This document shows positions 6,072 through 7,171 of a stretch of DNA of 7,171 bases, piece by piece (the stretch's first letter is position 1; the number at the start of each line of letters is the position of its first letter). The stretch is taken from the NCBI GenBank assembly GCA_013817115.1, contig JACDDG010000117.1, positions 1-7,171 on the forward strand, written 5' to 3'. Origin of the DNA: Parachlamydiaceae bacterium. Its GTDB lineage: Bacteria > Chlamydiota > Chlamydiia > Chlamydiales > Parachlamydiaceae. The position numbers and the translations under genes are program-made. The notes under the pieces are model-generated. The model ran no database searches and was not told the DNA's origin. It saw only the letters and a program-made list of their open reading frames with translations.

Positions 6072-6109
6072 TTTAAAAGGCTAGGATGGAGTCAACAACC
6101 AAAAAAATG

Positions 6110-6125
6110 GACAATTTAAATTGTC
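6110..6125. repeat. perfect 16-bp palindrome
   Basis: GACAATTTAAATTGTC is a perfect palindrome without spacer, 39 nt after the rnc stop. The lack of a loop suggests a protein-binding dyad rather than an RNA hairpin. It is not next to any gene start except a doubtful 34-codon frame that contains it, so no regulated gene can be named. Confidence 0.5.
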
Positions 6126-6150
6126 ATGCACAGCTATTAAATGAAGAATA

Positions 6151-6190
6151 CAAACATGCAGAATCTGCATTTGAATGCTCTTCCTTATAA
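6151..6190 (-). repeat. solo arm fragment of the 171-bp foldback family
   Basis: Read on the minus strand, 6190-6156 begins TTATAAGGAAGAGCATTC, while the outer end of the foldback at 1164 begins TTATACCGAAGAGCATTC. The match includes an identical 15-mer (GAAGAGCATTCAAAT, 1171-1185 and 6169-6183) and is followed in both by a version of ATTCTG. No matching second arm is nearby. Next to it ATGCAG/CTGCAT (6156-6170) forms a small 6-bp hairpin of its own. Confidence 0.5.
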
Positions 6191-6242
6191 AAAGGCAATC
6201 AAAATTATCCCCACAGGTAATGAAGTAAAAAACGTCGAAAAC

Positions 6243-6328
6243 CATTTTTACTGCGTTCTACAAATGTTAGCATCTCGATCGTGGCTGAGGCTTTTTTAAA
6301 GGCTATGTTGTTACACAACATCGGAATC
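6243..6328. repeat. 86-bp direct repeat, copy 1
   Basis: It aligns with 6343-6428 at a spacing of exactly 100 bp, with about 18 differences in 87 columns, two of them compensating one-base indels. It contains a weak stem (TTAGC 6267-6271 / GCTGA 6284-6288), then GG, C and T6, and a second hairpin (ATGTTG/CAACAT, 6305-6321). See copy 2. Confidence 0.8.
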
Positions 6329-6342
6329 AGAGTGATGAGATA

Positions 6343-6428
6343 CATTTTTGCGACGTTTTACGCTTGCTAGCATCTTGATCGCGGCTAGGCTTTTTTTGGA
6401 GGCTACGTTGATACTCAACATCGAAATC
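6343..6428. repeat. 86-bp direct repeat, copy 2
   Basis: This is the second copy of the repeat. The stem is kept as CTAGC/GCTAG, with the outer pair changed from T-A to C-G on both sides. In addition, GTAAAACGTCGCAAA (minus strand, 6361-6347) is an inverted near-copy of 6225-6241, so the tandem pair begins with a foldback arm. Both copies have short open minus-strand frames (MLSINVASKKSL and MLCNNIAFKKAS), but they differ at about half of their residues, so I do not call a gene. Confidence 0.8.
6367..6397 (+). terminator. possible rnc terminator inside repeat copy 2
   Basis: CTAGC (6367-6371) and GCTAG (6384-6388) pair around a 12-nt loop, followed by GC and T7 (6391-6397). The equivalent in copy 1 (6267-6297) ends in T6. 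Both could end rnc transcripts 200-300 nt past the stop. The stem has only 5 bp and a large loop, so it is weak by standard rules. Confidence 0.35.
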
Positions 6429-6515
6429 ATGCTTTTAACTCAATCATTTCTGAGAAATTTAGCAGGCTAAAAACTTACCGAGAATTTCCAGCATTGCTAT
6501 TTACCTAATTATTTA

Positions 6516-6582
6516 ATAGAGGTAGAAATGGCTTTCGCCATCCCTCCCTCCGAACCCTACGGGTTACTAGCGCATACGGCTC
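6516..6582 (-). ncRNA. group II intron domains V and VI
   Basis: Domain V (6582-6552) starts GAGCCGTATGCG with the catalytic AGC triad and ends CCCGTAGGGTTC. It is about 3 nt shorter than the usual 34 nt, the strand opposite TGCG is deleted, and one C-to-G change breaks the lower stem (the usual closing sequence is TACGGTTC). Domain VI follows: GGAGGGATGGC, GAAA tetraloop, GCCATTTCT, then an unpaired A at 6523 and CC. That A is 7 nt from the inferred 3' end, the normal place for the lariat branch point. Domain VI looks intact; domain V looks decayed. Confidence 0.8.
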
Positions 6583-6599
6583 TCCGGTCGATTGTTTCC

Positions 6600-7171
6600 T
6601 CATCGAGACTGATACGCCGCATAAAGAGCCTGGTTTGTTTCCATATTGAAAAGCCCTTTACTAGCGAAGAATTTATTTGGAATTTTCTGATTGCACCATC
6701 CAGCTCCGAAAGACCTTCTTTTGTTCTGTCTTTCTATGATTGCTCTAAGTCTTCTTCTCACAAAACTATCGAATGTACCAAGTGTATAGTTGGTTACACC
6801 CTTAAAGTAGTTGTCTTAATATTGGTTTCAGCTTTCCTATCACAGCATCAAGTGACTTACCACAAACTCGGCTAGTTTCTTGTCTTATTCGATCTCGGAA
6901 CTTCTGTATACTTTTCCGTCTTACCCAGCTTGTTCCTGCTTCAAATCTATAACCTAGAAATTCAAACCCCTCTCCTTCTACCATACAATTCCCGAGATGG
7001 GTTTTGTCTGAATGGAGAGCTAGTTCAATGTTCTGAAACCCACTCTTAAACCAAATTCAGGGCATCTTCGACCTCTTTTCGACTTCGTGTTAATATCACA
7101 AAGTCATCTGCATATCTTATCATCTTATACCCTGCATTTGTTACAGCTACATCCAGGCCATGAAGATATAT
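6600..7171 (-). pseudogene. ltrA: group II intron reverse transcriptase/maturase, broken
   Basis: From 7171 the minus strand reads IYLHGLDVAVTNAGYKMI, then the reverse transcriptase active site YADDFVIL (about 7091-7114). An in-frame TAA (7046-7048) replaces a codon between DALNLV and EWVSEH, and one base is gained at about 7023-7030. After that the frame gives LALHSDKTHLGNCMVEGEG, then FEFLGYRF and the maturase domain X sequence RRKSIQKFRDRIR. A third lesion at about 6813, probably an 8-nt loss of the usual Gly-Trp after PILR, shifts into NYFKGVTNYTLGTFDSF. The C-terminus is whole (GAGWCNQKIPNKFFA, ending at TGA 6600-6602). One stop and two frameshifts mean no functional protein from this copy; splicing would need a maturase in trans. 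N-terminal RT blocks are outside the window. Confidence 0.9.

Larger units (their letters stand above)
6516..7171 (-). mobile_element. group II intron, 3' part (runs off the window)
   Basis: The minus strand carries the 3' portion of a bacterial group II intron retroelement: the maturase ORF (to 6600), then domain V and domain VI, ending at about 6516. The 3' splice site is set by CCTCTAT following the bulged branch A, with the intron ending in AT. The 5' ribozyme domains lie beyond 7171. Both the ORF and domain V are damaged, so the element is probably immobile. The 3' flank (6515 downward) is AT-rich non-coding DNA without an interrupted gene that I can recognise. Confidence 0.85.

Noticed and set aside
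6086..6190. 34-codon plus-strand frame (MESTTKKMDNLNCHAQ...) with AAAAGG upstream
   Set aside because: It is short, contains a perfect palindrome and overlaps a repeat fragment; nothing shows that it is coding.
6200..6434. Minus-strand frames in both 86-bp repeats that resemble each other as peptides
   Set aside because: Protein identity (about half) is lower than DNA identity (about 79%), and the copies lie in different frames with no linking ORF, as expected for non-coding repeats.
6528..6875. 115-codon plus-strand frame
   Set aside because: It lies entirely antisense to the group II intron maturase and domain V/VI, which are clearly on minus.
1..7171. CRISPR array, rRNA, riboswitch or complete defence system
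   Set aside because: No regularly spaced short repeats, no rRNA signature, no recognisable aptamer and no defence-type gene set were seen.

Overview
The window looks like chromosomal DNA of an AT-rich, environmental Chlamydiae-type bacterium, Parachlamydiaceae-like. I base this on my memory of chlamydial protein sequences: the ribosome recycling factor, UMP kinase and RNase III all read like their chlamydial relatives, and pyrH sits directly upstream of frr as it does in Chlamydia. No search was run, so the assignment is an inference. The housekeeping genes are intact, but the gaps between them hold foldback repeats, broken transposase and maturase genes and small unexplained ORFs.

Left part (1-2250, mostly minus strand). 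A tRNA-Glu(UUC)/tRNA-Lys(UUU) pair separated by 2 nt ends at a hairpin terminator. Next come frr and pyrH, transcribed toward the tRNAs. A 171-bp foldback element with a 4-nt loop fills most of the 240-bp gap between pyrH and frr. Upstream of pyrH there is a perfect 12-bp tandem repeat and then a decayed transposase gene; tsf, which commonly precedes pyrH, is not there.

Middle (2690-5310). A short plus-strand gene for a hydrophobic protein (57 aa, with a second membrane segment continuing in another frame) faces a minus-strand three-gene operon. The operon encodes an HdeD-like six-helix membrane protein, a TIGR01777-type nucleotide-sugar epimerase relative (YfcH-like), and a small single-helix protein with a proline-rich tail. 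A second, 100-bp foldback element and a terminator lie between the converging units. The operon and rnc are divergent, and their candidate promoters share one palindromic TATATA box.

Right part (5316-7171). rnc (RNase III) on plus is followed by about 440 bp without a convincing gene. This stretch holds a 16-bp perfect palindrome, a fragment matching one arm of the first foldback element, and two 86-bp direct repeats spaced exactly 100 bp apart, the second ending in a terminator-like stem and T7. The window ends inside a minus-strand group II intron. Its 3' end (domain VI with a bulged branch-point A, and a degraded domain V) and a broken reverse transcriptase/maturase ORF are visible.

Functionally the intact genes serve translation (tRNAs, frr), pyrimidine nucleotides (pyrH), RNA processing (rnc) and the envelope (the HdeD-like operon). 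The less ordinary content is the set of foldback and direct repeats and the decaying mobile elements. I found no convincing complete novel multi-gene system.
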